DNA from: Mesorhizobium sp. WSM4904
GTDB taxonomy: Bacteria > Pseudomonadota > Alphaproteobacteria > Rhizobiales > Rhizobiaceae
Reading direction: 5' to 3'
NCBI RefSeq assembly: GCF_029674545.1
Contig: NZ_CP121354.1
Location: 1,488,001-1,552,000 of the forward strand
Length of the DNA stretch: 64,000 nucleotides
Position numbers and translations under genes: made by a program. This document shows positions 1-8,609 of this stretch, piece after piece. The notes under the pieces were generated by a model. The model was not told the DNA's origin and searched no databases. It saw only the letters and a list, made by a program, of their open reading frames with translations. Position 1 is the stretch's first letter. Each line of letters begins with the position of its first letter.

Positions 1-1578
1 CAGGAGGCGGCGCAGAACATCGGCAATCCGAGGAATCGGCGTCGTGCGTAGCACCTCTTTCACAAGCTCAGAATATTCCTGCTCCATTCGGCCCAGGAAA
101 TGTCGGGTCTCTTGGATGCCCACCAATCGCGGTGCGTAGCGGGTCAACGCTGCATGGACGCGCAAGGCGAGGAGTTCGCCGGGAGCCCTATGCTCCGTGC
201 CGGCGCCCGTAAGGGCCTTTGCAGGGGTATGTTCAACCGGGAGTCTGTCCGTTTTCGGCTCACGTCTAAGGGGGACACCGCTCGAGTCGACGTGCGCTAC
301 ATCGGCTCGGAGCGCCATCTGGTTTGGATCTAAGGCGTCCTGTTCGACTGGCACGCCCTCGACATCAATTCGGAATTGCGATTCAGGCAGCTGCTCGTCA
401 ACCAAGACAGGGATGCGAGGAACGATAATGCCCAGATCGGCTGTGACCAGGAGCGAAACGCGCCCAATATGTTTTTGCAATTCGGCTTGATCGACCGCCT
501 GCATAAGATCTGGCGCTAGAAAAAATGCGATCGGGAATTCCTTCGCAGGCGCGGCTTGCTTAGGCTCCGCTGCAGTTCCACCTTTCGCATCGGCAGTGCC
601 GGCGCCCAGCACATCAGCCTTGACAATGCTTACCGCAGCGAACACTGCGGCCAGCATCAGAAAGACGGGGAGGGGAAACCCAGGAACGAACCCCATTACA
701 ACCAGGACGCCGGCCGCCAGTCGCAAGGCTCGAGTGCTGGCCGTGAGCTGACTGACCATTTCTGTACCGAGGTTGATCCTCGCCGTCCCAGTCACACGGG
801 TGACGATGGTCGCCGCAGTAATGGAGAGCAGAAGGGCCGGAATCTGCGATATCAATGCATCGCCTATCGTCAGCAGAGTGTAGTGATGCAGTACCTCGCC
901 GAAGGACATGCCCTTGGAGAGCAGGCCGATCGAAATTCCACCCAGCATGTTGATGCAGATAACCACCAGCCCGGCGATGGAATCGCCCTTCACAAATTTC
1001 ATCGCGCCGTCCATCGCGCCATAGAGTTGGCTTTCCTTCTCCAATTCGGCGCGCCGCCGGCGGGATTCGTTGGCATCGATGTGGCCGTTGCGTAGCTCTG
1101 CGTCGACCGCCATTTGCTTGCCCGGCAGAGCATCCAGCGTGAAACGCGCCGCCACTTCTGCCACCCGTTCGGCACCCTTCGCGAGGACCATGAATTGCAC
1201 CATGGTGACGACCAGAAATATGACGAAACCCACCACGATATTGCCTGAAATGACGAAATCGCCAAAAGTATGAATAATGCTGCCGGCCTCCCCCTCGGCC
1301 AGGATCAGTCGCGTCGTTGCGACCGTGAGCGCGAGACGGAATACAGTGGAAATCAAAATAACGCCGGGCAAAGAGGAAAAATCAAGTGGAGTACTGACAT
1401 ACAGGGCAACCATCATCAGCAGTATGGCCAACCCCATATTGAATCCTATCAGGGCGTCGACCACCACGACCGGGATAGGCATGACCATCATCGCGACAGC
1501 CAGAAGCAGCATCAACGCAACCATTAAATCCGGGCTGGCCGGCGCACGCTTGATGAAGTCACGCAGGACGTTGGCCAT
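1..1578 (-). CDS. rhcV: RhcV/SctV, type III secretion export gate (3' end cut by window edge)
   Basis: Inner-membrane export-gate subunit of the FlhA/SctV family, which forms a nonameric cytoplasmic ring receiving secretion substrates. The ATG at 1578 opens a frame that stays open to base 1, giving the first 526 of about 690 residues. The N-terminal half is strongly hydrophobic with the usual series of membrane helices. The family-conserved stretch around 'PGKQMAVDAEL' and 'RRRRAELEKESQLYGAMDGA' lies between them, and the hydrophilic cytoplasmic domain begins near residue 330. It lies 232 bases after sctD on the same strand, matching the rhizobial order nopC-nopA-sctD-rhcV. The missing C-terminus lies left of the window. 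Confidence 0.93.
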   Translation of the reverse strand, partial: MANVLRDFIKRAPASPDLMVALMLLLAVAMMVMPIPVVVVDALIGFNMGLAILLMMVALYVSTPLDFSSLPGVILISTVFRLALTVATTRLILAEGEAGSIIHTFGDFVISGNIVVGFVIFLVVTMVQFMVLAKGAERVAEVAARFTLDALPGKQMAVDAELRNGHIDANESRRRRAELEKESQLYGAMDGAMKFVKGDSIAGLVVICINMLGGISIGLLSKGMSFGEVLHHYTLLTIGDALISQIPALLLSITAATIVTRVTGTARINLGTEMVSQLTASTRALRLAAGVLVVMGFVPGFPLPVFLMLAAVFAAVSIVKADVLGAGTADAKGGTAAEPKQAAPAKEFPIAFFLAPDLMQAVDQAELQKHIGRVSLLVTADLGIIVPRIPVLVDEQLPESQFRIDVEGVPVEQDALDPNQMALRADVAHVDSSGVPLRREPKTDRLPVEHTPAKALTGAGTEHRAPGELLALRVHAALTRYAPRLVGIQETRHFLGRMEQEYSELVKEVLRTTPIPRIADVLRRLL

Positions 1579-1810
1579 CGAGACACCTTTGCAATCGGTT
1601 GAGACTTACTCTGCTGTTACGCCATGAAACGTGGCTTTCGAACTCCGAAGGCGCCTCAGCCTTGGCCAGCGCGTGACCCTGCATGAGAGCCACAAGCAGG
1701 CGCGAAATGGCTGGGCAGCAAATGTTTCCAACGCAGCCAGCTTGTCAGCACCGAGCGCGACAGGATGTTTGGCTGGCCATAGAGTGCTGCTTGATGGGGC
1801 CTGCGAGCTT

Positions 1811-2701
1811 TCAATATTGGAGAGCAGCAATGCGGCCATTCCTGCTCAGCAGCACACGGCTGTCCTCAATACGTTCGACCACCCATCCATCAGCCAAAAT
1901 GGCGCCGACAAAATACTTCTCGCTGTCGATGACAATATATGGTTGGACCCCATGCCACACAGCTTCGACCGCGATTGCGGATGGCGCCTTCTCCTCTTTG
2001 ATGAGCACTCCGTTCACCAGTGTTAGAGTACCCTTGGTGCGACGATCGAACGATTGCTGAAGCTTCTGCCAACTGATGACCGATTCAGACGTGACGGTGC
2101 CTTCGGCGGTCACAACACCCTTTGCCGACCCAATCTTGACGTCGAGAAGACCCGCTCGATCGACTTCCTCCTGCAGCTCTTGGGCCGCTGCCTCCGTAAG
2201 TTCATTGTCAGCGCGGTGACTGATCGTTCTGGACGCGACTTCAGCCCGAAGTGAATTGGGGCTCGATCCACTTGCATTGCCAAGATAGGAGATCGTGCCT
2301 GAAAGCGCGCCGATCCCGAGTGAGCTGATTATGACCATGGCGAGCACACCGATCGGTAGGCGCGGTATGCCGGTCGAACCAGGCGGCTCTGCATCCTGCA
2401 CGGACAAAGCAATGGACATCTCGCCTACGAGCAGGACGACAGGAAGGGGCACAACAACGGACTGGCCTGCGGCGATATTCCGGTTGCCCTCGATACTGAG
2501 TCCGGGTGCAAGCGCCTCCAGTTCGATCGACTTGCCAAGAAGAGTTACACGAAGGTGATGCGGTGCCAGTCCCTGCTCGACAAAGACCAAATCGGCATCG
2601 AAGCCGCTGCCGATTAAACACTTTTGAAGATCCGTCTTGCCGGTCAGACCGCAATAGTGCCCCGAACGCACTTCGAAACGGAGGGAAACGGCGTCATCCA
2701 C
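1811..2701 (-). CDS. sctD: SctD (Y4yQ-type) inner-membrane ring protein of the T3SS
   Basis: 296-residue inner-membrane ring component that pairs with the RhcJ lipoprotein to form the basal-body ring. The N-terminal ~110 residues read as an FHA-like cytoplasmic domain. One membrane helix lies around residues 118-140 (GVLAMVIISSLGIGALSG). The periplasmic part contains a BON/ring-building-like segment around residues 175-235 (EEVDRAGLLDVKIG, then VVTAEGTVTSES). It sits between nopA and rhcV, as y4yQ does in other Rhc-I systems. It starts 118 bases downstream of nopA, with a perfect palindrome in that gap. SctD proteins diverge strongly, so the call rests on topology plus position. Confidence 0.85.
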   Translation of the reverse strand: MDDAVSLRFEVRSGHYCGLTGKTDLQKCLIGSGFDADLVFVEQGLAPHHLRVTLLGKSIELEALAPGLSIEGNRNIAAGQSVVVPLPVVLLVGEMSIALSVQDAEPPGSTGIPRLPIGVLAMVIISSLGIGALSGTISYLGNASGSSPNSLRAEVASRTISHRADNELTEAAAQELQEEVDRAGLLDVKIGSAKGVVTAEGTVTSESVISWQKLQQSFDRRTKGTLTLVNGVLIKEEKAPSAIAVEAVWHGVQPYIVIDSEKYFVGAILADGWVVERIEDSRVLLSRNGRIAALQY

Positions 2702-2726
2702 AGAGCATCTCTCAAACAGGATAGAA

Positions 2727-2750
2727 GCCGCATGGCAATTGCCATGCGGC
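2727..2750 (-). promoter_or_regulatory. Perfect 24-base palindrome between nopA and sctD (attenuator or mRNA-stability hairpin)
   Basis: Half-site GCCGCATGGCAA is followed directly by its exact reverse complement. In RNA this can form a stem of about 10 base pairs with a 4-base loop. No T-run follows on the minus strand, so it is not a typical intrinsic terminator. It lies downstream of the nopA stop and 25 bases upstream of the sctD start, where it could separate high nopA expression from low ring and export-gate expression. Confidence 0.6.
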
Positions 2751-2818
2751 TCATTTCGGGACTACGTCGCGTCAATAAGGAGACGCGCTAGGGGGCAGTC
2801 TAAAACCCGCTTCCGACA

Positions 2819-3061
2819 TTACGAAACGCGTTCGTCGGCGGCCTTCTTGATGGTCTGGAGATTGGTCGTTAGAGTGCGCAACTGGACACTCCTTTTCGTC
2901 GCCTCCAAGCTAACATTGGTTAGTTCCTGCACTTGCGCCTGAAAAGCAGTAGCATCAGCTCCGCTTGTATTGCCGGGAGTGCCACTGTTAGTTTTATCGG
3001 TATTGCCGGCGCTACTGGTATTGGTATTGCCTGATTTTTTATTATTATCAACTGCAGCCAT
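2819..3061 (-). CDS. nopA: NopA, T3SS pilus/needle subunit
   Basis: 80-residue secreted protein expected to polymerise into the external T3SS pilus. The N-terminus is rich in Asn, Thr, Ser and Gly (NNKKSGNTNTSSAGN). The C-terminal half is a predicted amphipathic helix (VQELTNVSLEATKRSV, then TTNLQTIKKAADERVS), the NopA and needle-protein arrangement. The ATG at 3061 was chosen over the in-frame ATG at 3067 because the AAAGGA ribosome site is 6 bases upstream of 3061 and abuts 3067. It follows nopC by 71 bases under the tts box near 3540. Confidence 0.85.
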   Translation of the reverse strand: MAAVDNNKKSGNTNTSSAGNTDKTNSGTPGNTSGADATAFQAQVQELTNVSLEATKRSVQLRTLTTNLQTIKKAADERVS

Positions 3062-3132
3062 GATCATTCCTTTTTCTGTTGGAGTTGTGCCGTCAATAAC
3101 GGCCTGTATGACCTCACGCCGGATTTCCCGCG

Positions 3133-3477
3133 TCAGGCATCTTCTGTGTCATCCAAAGCTTCATCGGCCTCAGCCATCGCATCGTTCGCGAATTGGAACG
3201 CGAACGATCGCAGGATACTTTGGAAGGCTTCACTTTGTGCTGCAGACTGTGAGTTGTCTTGAAGTTGATCATTTGAAACGGTCCGGTTATCCGCCCGATC
3301 GTTCCCGCCAGCTGCCTTGCCATCATTCCCACCAGCTGGCTTGCCATCATTGCCATCAGCCGGCTTGCCATCACCAGAATGCTCGGATTTCGAATCCCCA
3401 TGGCCCTTTCGGATCAAGGAAGTCCCGAGGTTGCCAACTCCACTCCCAATTGCTGCTATCATCAGGTACTCCGGCAT
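3133..3477 (-). CDS. nopC: NopC, TtsI-controlled secreted protein
   Basis: 114-residue protein in the position of nopC, directly upstream of nopA and first behind a tts box. The N-terminus (MPEYLMIAAIGSGVGNLG) is hydrophobic. The centre carries imperfect eight-residue repeats of the form GNDGKPAG, and the C-terminus is an acidic, Ala-rich helix ending DEALDDTEDA. NopC is known in other rhizobia as a T3SS-secreted protein that works in the host. The name here rests on position and overall character, since the repeat region would weaken any alignment. The ribosome-binding site is weak. Confidence 0.72.
   Translation of the reverse strand: MPEYLMIAAIGSGVGNLGTSLIRKGHGDSKSEHSGDGKPADGNDGKPAGGNDGKAAGGNDRADNRTVSNDQLQDNSQSAAQSEAFQSILRSFAFQFANDAMAEADEALDDTEDA
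3299..3382. repeat. Tandem imperfect ~24-base repeats inside nopC
   Basis: Three to four imperfect copies of a unit containing 'GGCTTGCCATCATT' (plus-strand reading) occur in tandem. They encode repeated GNDGKPAG/GDGKPADG peptides. Copies differ by single bases, as expected from slippage followed by drift. Confidence 0.75.
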
Positions 3478-3526
3478 TTGCCATTGGCGGCGACGTGTTA
3501 AAGGTTAGCCTCGATCAAGCTAAGGG

Positions 3527-3550
3527 CGGGAGCTTTCGAGAACCTGACGG
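3527..3550 (-). promoter_or_regulatory. tts box (TtsI site) driving nopC-nopA-sctD-rhcV
   Basis: On the minus strand the site reads GTCAGGTTCTCGAAAGCT. This matches the rhizobial tts-box core GTCAG-TT-TCGAAAGCT. It lies about 50 bases upstream of the nopC start and faces it. Confidence 0.88.
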
Positions 3551-3996
3551 CTTTTGACAAAAACCGGCCAGCGCAAAAACGTATGCTCTGCAGGATGTTG
3601 CTCTCGCATCGAACAGTCGACCACGATCTCGGCTGTTCGGCCAATCCCGCCGTCCACGCATGCCGCGACCGAATGGCAGCCGCAGCAGCTCGTTTGCATC
3701 CTCGATGCTGTGGTGTCGAACAGGAGACACGGTCCACGTGCTGCATGACCGCAATGACCGTATTCTTGCTGGCTCCACGGGCGCACGCAACGAGCAGGAA
3801 CTCGGTCTTTGCATCACCATTCTCTCGCCTGCACATCACGGCCCGGCGCGGTGAGCTCATTGGCTTCGAGAAGGTCGGCGACCGTACGAACATGGGATGG
3901 TCTGCCGGCTTTGGGAGGCCGGTGCGGATCCTCTTCTCACCATATCGAAAGCTTGAAGCGGTCGGATTTTCTTGCCCTGTTCGTGAGAACTCCCAT
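3551..3996. other. Intergenic stretch, no gene recognised
   Basis: This lies between two divergent tts boxes. Short open frames on both strands show no recognisable domain. Parts have the broken-frame look of old IS debris, but I could not assign a family. Confidence 0.4.
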
Positions 3997-4020
3997 CGTC
4001 AGCTAATCGTCAGCCAAGCG
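3997..4020 (+). promoter_or_regulatory. tts box upstream of the XopP-like effector gene
   Basis: The plus strand reads CGTCAGCTAATCGTCAGCCA followed by AGCG. It is nearly the same as the nopP site near 8328 (CGTCAGCTAGTCGTCAACTA). It lies about 455 bases before the effector start at 4475, implying a long leader. Confidence 0.78.
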
Positions 4021-4474
4021 GTCTATCTAGGCCGGCCGTGCCTGACCTTCGGATCCAAAGGTCCCGTCTCGACACTTTTTGTAACTATAGATCGAAATGG
4101 TCCGCGTGATACGCAACGCACACGCTTCTCTGAAGCAAATGTGTGACTTTGTCGGTGGCGAACGAGAGGAGTGACGCATCAATAAAATCGTCAGGCACGT
4201 GTCTAGGAAGGGGAGCTAGCCGAGTTGGTCTGATTTCATTCGCTGTTCCTGGAAATCGGCGGACTGAAGCGCTGATAATCTCAGGACATCGATGGCAACG
4301 TTGCGAAAGTCCTGTGAGCTCGGGCCAATCTTGGCCTGCTACTGAGAAGCACTTTGGCGGGAACATTACGCCGTCGCGGGTCTGGCTGACCGTGACGTTA
4401 ACCGAAAGATGCCGCTGGTCTCGTCAGCCGCCAGCACAATAGCAGCACATTCTCGCCTACTACGGAGACGCAAT

Positions 4475-6925
4475 ATGAAGGGCATTGGCCGACCACGGAA
4501 ATCGCAGGCTGAAACTGGAGCCAGCCGCGCGGGGCGGGCGAGCAGTTCCCTTTCGCAATCAAGTCTTGCTGCGGGAGAAGGTGGACAGTCATTCGATTCC
4601 GTTGTGGAGCAGATGCGCTCTGGGGACGCCGATAGGAGGCCCTCCTCCCTTCCAGTTGCGCGCGGTCCAGGCGATGCCCGCGAAAGTCTGCCAGGCGCCT
4701 CGATTGGCGAAGATCAAATCCTGAACACACCGCCACGTGGAGCCGCTGCGCCACCACGCGGAACCGTAGCGCCACGTGGCGCAGCCGCAAGGCGGCGCGG
4801 TTCTCCCTCCATGTCTGAGGGCGAAGCCATGGCGCCGGTCGGTAGCCAACTATCAACCGCGCAGGTGGAAGGCACCAGCTCATCGTCAAATAAAGATATC
4901 AGTCCGACACAGCTCAGAATGAACAGTCTTGTTCAACAACTGACTGATTGCGAGGCTGCGGCCAGGAAAACCGACGTCCCCGAGGAGGCGGTGGAGCTGA
5001 TCAGTGGGGTCGTCGATGCAGCCTCAGCAATTCTGGAGTACCGCGCTAGCCTGCCTGCGGCTGAGGCGCAGACAATTATGCCAGACGACAAGGTGCGTAG
5101 ATGTTGCCAGATCGTGTGCGACGCCGCGAATGAAGTAGACAAACTTGGCCTGTCGACGATCACGAAATTGGACAAAAAGACCAAGAAAGCGGCAGGTATG
5201 GTCGATAAACTCTACTCCTACTCCCAGGCGGACCGGCAGGAGCTGTTGATTTTAAATGTGGAGAACCACCATACGGCGGCAATTAAGTGGTGGGAAAAAA
5301 AGGCATGGCGCTCCGAACGGCAGCGATCCGCCTGCGCTGCCACCGCTAGCCTATCCAGTGGAACGCCCGTGATGCGGGAAGCCGAGCGGTGCGCACTGCG
5401 GCTGCGTGCCGGCTCGGTACTGAGTGTCAGGATCTGGCTGGTCCGTGAGCGGATCGGTCTTGCGCGGGCCAAGATTGAACTGCGGGCGAGCAGGTTCGAG
5501 CCAGATTTGAAGGAACTCCTCGTCGGTCGAAATGGAGTGGTGCAGCTGATGGCAAGCGCCGCTCAAGAAGCTCTTCGCGCCCTCTCTTTGGCGAAGGGCA
5601 TAATGGATGATGGCAAAACACTCAACGCTCATGATTGCGCGGTTGTAGAAAAAATCATGGAGCGGCTTTCGGATTTTGGATTGGCGTTGCACGAGGTGCA
5701 TACCAAGCTAAGCCATACCTACCCAGATGCCGGCCTCCCATTGAAACTGTTCGAACGGATCGTGGACGATGCATGGATCACTGCGCACGATGCCATGCAC
5801 TTGTTGAACCTGCAGTCTCCGCCGTCAGCCATCATGGCGCCACAGGCCCAGGCGGGCGCTGCGATGCCGGCCAGGGCAGGCGCTGCGATACCGGCTGACA
5901 CTGCTGGTACGGCTGCAGTGTCAGAAGGCACTACAGCGCGAAGGAAAGGGAAGTCAAAGCATAAGTCGGCAGCTCGCGCCGGGACTTCTGCCGCCGGGCA
6001 GCCATCAACACCAGTCGCTGCGAACGCCGGCACAGTGCCAGCAGCCAAGGTTCTCGCGCGCTCGGATCAAGTTGCGAGTACACAGGTGAGAGCGCAAGAG
6101 GTGGCTGCGAGTTCGTCGGGGGCAGGCTCGACAATCGGGGGCGCCGCGTTGTCAATGGAGGTATTGACGGAGCGGCTCAAACGATTGGACGAACTTTTGC
6201 AGTTCGATCTGGCCGGTCAGCAAAGCGTCGTCTCCCAAGTGCGCCAGATGAAGCCTGAGGAGGCCGGTAAGGTCGTGGACGATGTGGCCCAGTACCTGCG
6301 AGCCCAGGCCATTGAGATGCAAACCTGTCTCGCCGGGTTGCAGGGGCGTAATGTACGCCTGCTACTCACCTCCACCCAGCTACCCAAAGTGCACGAACGC
6401 ACAGACCAGCTCAAAGGGTTGCTGAACATGGTGCTGGGACAGGCCAACGCATTGAATGAAGGAAAAGCCGGCATTACGACTGATTGCATGAAGACCTACG
6501 CATTTCCGGCGCAAAAATACCTGGAACATTTGTGCAATGCCGACGAATTGATGCCGCCGGAGGCACCGGTCGCGCTGCGTGGCGAGCCAGGAAAGCTGTT
6601 TGAGATGAAGCTGCAGCCCAAGATGCTGGTCAATGGTGCGATGCCGAGCCCGATGTGGGTGCACATCCACACGAGTCGCCCCGTCATGGCCAGAAACTTG
6701 GAAGGGCTGGCTGATTCCGAATTCACCGCTTGCCACGTTAAATCCAACGAACAGCGCGGCTACAATCGAGAGCGAGAGGAAGCCGATGCTAGGTCCGGTC
6801 GCGAGAAGGTCATAATTCATCGCGGCAAACTCACCCCCGCTTTCTGTAAGTCCTTGTTGACCTCAGGGCTTGGCCGCCAACCACGCCATTCGCGTGCCGA
6901 GCTCCCGTCGGCGCAGGCTGCATGA
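4475..6925 (+). CDS. Large T3SS effector candidate, XopP/RipH (Hlk)-like
   Basis: 816-residue hydrophilic protein. The ATG at 4475 was chosen for the GGAG ribosome site 7 bases upstream; an in-frame ATG at 4409 lacks one. Residues 1-150 are low-complexity and rich in Ser, Gly, Arg and Pro, typical of a T3SS export signal. Two mostly helical blocks follow, separated by an Ala/Pro-rich linker around residues 455-540. The C-terminal stretch (PMWVHIHTSRPV, AACHVKS-like TACHVKSNEQRGYN, then VIIHRGKLTPAFCKSLL) is what I recall as conserved in XopP/RipH plant-pathogen effectors. The tts box near 4008 and the position inside the T3SS locus support secretion. The role in the plant is unknown, and the family assignment is from memory of the motif only. 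Confidence 0.65.
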   Translation: MKGIGRPRKSQAETGASRAGRASSSLSQSSLAAGEGGQSFDSVVEQMRSGDADRRPSSLPVARGPGDARESLPGASIGEDQILNTPPRGAAAPPRGTVAPRGAAARRRGSPSMSEGEAMAPVGSQLSTAQVEGTSSSSNKDISPTQLRMNSLVQQLTDCEAAARKTDVPEEAVELISGVVDAASAILEYRASLPAAEAQTIMPDDKVRRCCQIVCDAANEVDKLGLSTITKLDKKTKKAAGMVDKLYSYSQADRQELLILNVENHHTAAIKWWEKKAWRSERQRSACAATASLSSGTPVMREAERCALRLRAGSVLSVRIWLVRERIGLARAKIELRASRFEPDLKELLVGRNGVVQLMASAAQEALRALSLAKGIMDDGKTLNAHDCAVVEKIMERLSDFGLALHEVHTKLSHTYPDAGLPLKLFERIVDDAWITAHDAMHLLNLQSPPSAIMAPQAQAGAAMPARAGAAIPADTAGTAAVSEGTTARRKGKSKHKSAARAGTSAAGQPSTPVAANAGTVPAAKVLARSDQVASTQVRAQEVAASSSGAGSTIGGAALSMEVLTERLKRLDELLQFDLAGQQSVVSQVRQMKPEEAGKVVDDVAQYLRAQAIEMQTCLAGLQGRNVRLLLTSTQLPKVHERTDQLKGLLNMVLGQANALNEGKAGITTDCMKTYAFPAQKYLEHLCNADELMPPEAPVALRGEPGKLFEMKLQPKMLVNGAMPSPMWVHIHTSRPVMARNLEGLADSEFTACHVKSNEQRGYNREREEADARSGREKVIIHRGKLTPAFCKSLLTSGLGRQPRHSRAELPSAQAA

Positions 6926-7216
6926 CAGGGCACTCAGAATGCGGCCGGCCACGCTGTGAGTCAGCGAGCATTTCTCCTGGCCAAACCGCGAATGCCGCTG
7001 CGCGAGTTGCGGTCCGGCGATTGGAGTCGATCGGCTACCGTCAGGGCCGATTTGCGATGTCGCGTTACCGGCTGTTGACGTGGCGGCGTATCTTGCCTCC
7101 CATCCAACTTATCGCCGAGATCGCGCCGCCAAGATCGAGGCGGAAGGTCTTCCTGCGAGCGCGGAGCAGGCATAGCCGATCCGATCGGGATCGGCGCATC
7201 GCAACGACCCAACGGT

Positions 7217-7363
7217 GTGGTGGAGAAAATTGGATTCGGGAGAGCTCGGTTCCAAGAGGCGGAGTTCCGGCCCGAATACAATCCGCTCGCAAGCACCCAC
7301 GATGCGCATCCGCAGTTTATTGTCTGGGAGATGGGCTGGATTGCTCGGCGGCGCTGGCGCTAA
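7217..7363 (+). CDS. Possible small protein, Rmf-like, or remnant of a longer gene
   Basis: A GTG-started frame of 48 residues ends WEMGWIARRRWR. The pattern EYNPLASTHDAHPQFIVWEMGW, with NP then a spacer then W-GW, recalls ribosome-modulation-factor-like proteins of rhizobia. Another frame just upstream (ending near 7176) also reads like coding sequence (VAAYLASHPTYRRDRAAKIE), so this may be the tail of a frameshifted gene. There is no clear ribosome site. The rest of 6926-7450 holds no gene I can name. Confidence 0.25.
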   Translation: MVEKIGFGRARFQEAEFRPEYNPLASTHDAHPQFIVWEMGWIARRRWR

Positions 7364-7402
7364 GGCGGGGCTGTCGCCGGACAATTAGCATTCACTGCCA
7401 AC

Positions 7403-7432
7403 AGCCTTGCAACCGTCACCAGTTGCAAGGCT
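7403..7432. terminator. Hairpin between convergent effector genes
   Basis: AGCCTTGCAAC and its exact reverse complement GTTGCAAGGCT are separated by 8 bases. The hairpin sits 19 bases past the end of nopP (minus) and after the plus-strand genes. No T-run follows on either side, so its strength as a terminator is doubtful. Confidence 0.5.
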
Positions 7433-7450
7433 CGGCGGCGGGTCGACAAA

Positions 7451-8254
7451 TCACATGAAATCGTCGTCGGACCCGCTATCGCTGCTGTCGCTATCCTCGG
7501 TTTTGTGGAGATAGAGTGGAGGTTTGCCTGCACGCTGCCACTCACCGGCACTGTTCTTCGTCCATTTGTCGGGATGCTGCGTAGGGTCAAGCACCAGGTC
7601 GCCATGATCCACTTCAACAAACCCCATCGTCTGCGCGCGCGCTTGTGCTTCCGGATTAGCCGCACGCCAATTCAGCAACGGTCGGTCGCCGTCTATCCGA
7701 AGTTGATGCTCCAGCAGAATATCGCCCGCATTTTCGACGAGCGGATGGGCGACTTGAAGATCCACTATGGAAGTGACCTCAGTTCGACCAGGAAATTGTT
7801 CCCGCCAACTTTCCGATTCGAACTCGTTCATGCTGAATCCGCCTTCCATTCTCAGCAGTCCGGCACTCCGGTCTCCCAATTGGTAACTGAAATATCGCGC
7901 GTGCTCCGTATCTCGACGGATGCCATATTGCTGAGCAACGTCCGCGGTGCGCCTGGCTCGTGACGATACGAACTCCGAATACTCTTGAGGATTGTCGGCG
8001 ATGTGCGTGATTTCATCACCATGAAATTGCCTCACCTGTCTCCTGAAGGAAGTCCTGTTGATCTCCACCACAGGAGGTCGGGAATTGAGGGAGTATGCTT
8101 GGGGAGCCGCCGATGATGAGGCGCCGCTACCTTCCGATCCGGATAAGTGCATTCGGGCAAATGTGTCCGCGAACCCTTCGCTTCCTGCATCCGATTGCTC
8201 GCCGGCATTATGCGCGCGGTAACTATCGGATGAGCCACCAATTCGACCATACAT
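7451..8254 (-). CDS. nopP: NopP, type III effector
   Basis: 267-residue effector that other rhizobia secrete through the T3SS and that can determine nodulation host range. The start MYGRIGGSSDSY at 8254 has GGAG 11 bases upstream. The N-terminal ~75 residues are Ser/Gly/Ala-rich (export signal). The folded part (residues ~85-240) includes SYQLGDRSAGLLRMEGGF, VTSIVDLQVAHPLVENAGDI and RAQTMGFVEVDHGDLVL, giving the spacing of an acetyltransferase-like (GNAT) fold. The tail is a Ser/Asp run (DSDSSDSGSDDD), attractive for phosphorylation. It lies beside rhcU, as y4yP does beside y4yO in NGR234. A tts box lies about 60-85 bases upstream. Confidence 0.85.
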   Translation of the reverse strand: MYGRIGGSSDSYRAHNAGEQSDAGSEGFADTFARMHLSGSEGSGASSSAAPQAYSLNSRPPVVEINRTSFRRQVRQFHGDEITHIADNPQEYSEFVSSRARRTADVAQQYGIRRDTEHARYFSYQLGDRSAGLLRMEGGFSMNEFESESWREQFPGRTEVTSIVDLQVAHPLVENAGDILLEHQLRIDGDRPLLNWRAANPEAQARAQTMGFVEVDHGDLVLDPTQHPDKWTKNSAGEWQRAGKPPLYLHKTEDSDSSDSGSDDDFM

Positions 8255-8315
8255 GACGATTCGTACTCCTATGTTTCGCAACCGAGCTCAAGTTAGCACG
8301 GCTGTTCAACATAGG

Positions 8316-8340
8316 GCGCTTAGTTGACGACTAGCTGACG
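8316..8340 (-). promoter_or_regulatory. tts box driving nopP
   Basis: The minus strand reads CGTCAGCTAGTCGTCAACTA then AGCGC. The GTCAG and TCG positions of the tts box are kept, and it closely matches the site at 3997-4020. It faces nopP. Confidence 0.78.
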
Positions 8341-8609
8341 AGGGCATTCCAACGGCTGCACCAATCAAATCCGCACTGCCGGCCTCAAAACCTCGGACTG
8401 CGCCACGCACCGGCCAGCAGAGGCTGCAAGGTCATGCCCGGAGGACTTGCCGTAGTTGCTGGGTGGCAGATCCGAGGGGAGTGATTGCCCCAGGCCCGCG
8501 GTTGCGCGGTTGGCCTGACAGAGACACTGGGGCACGGATGGCCAGCCGACATTTGCCACTAGCATGGAGCCAGGTCAGTTTTGAACTGGGCAGTCGTGGA
8601 CTTCCATGA
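8341..8609. other. Intergenic stretch, no gene recognised
   Basis: This lies between the nopP promoter and the end of rhcU. Only short frames without recognisable features are seen. Confidence 0.4.

Noticed and set aside
556..1095. 179-codon plus-strand frame
   Set aside because: Shadow of rhcV, which is clearly coding on the minus strand.
3498..3893. Minus-strand frame upstream of nopC suggestive of a transposase
   Set aside because: Only weak, scattered resemblance to IS5-type proteins in alternating frames; not enough to name.
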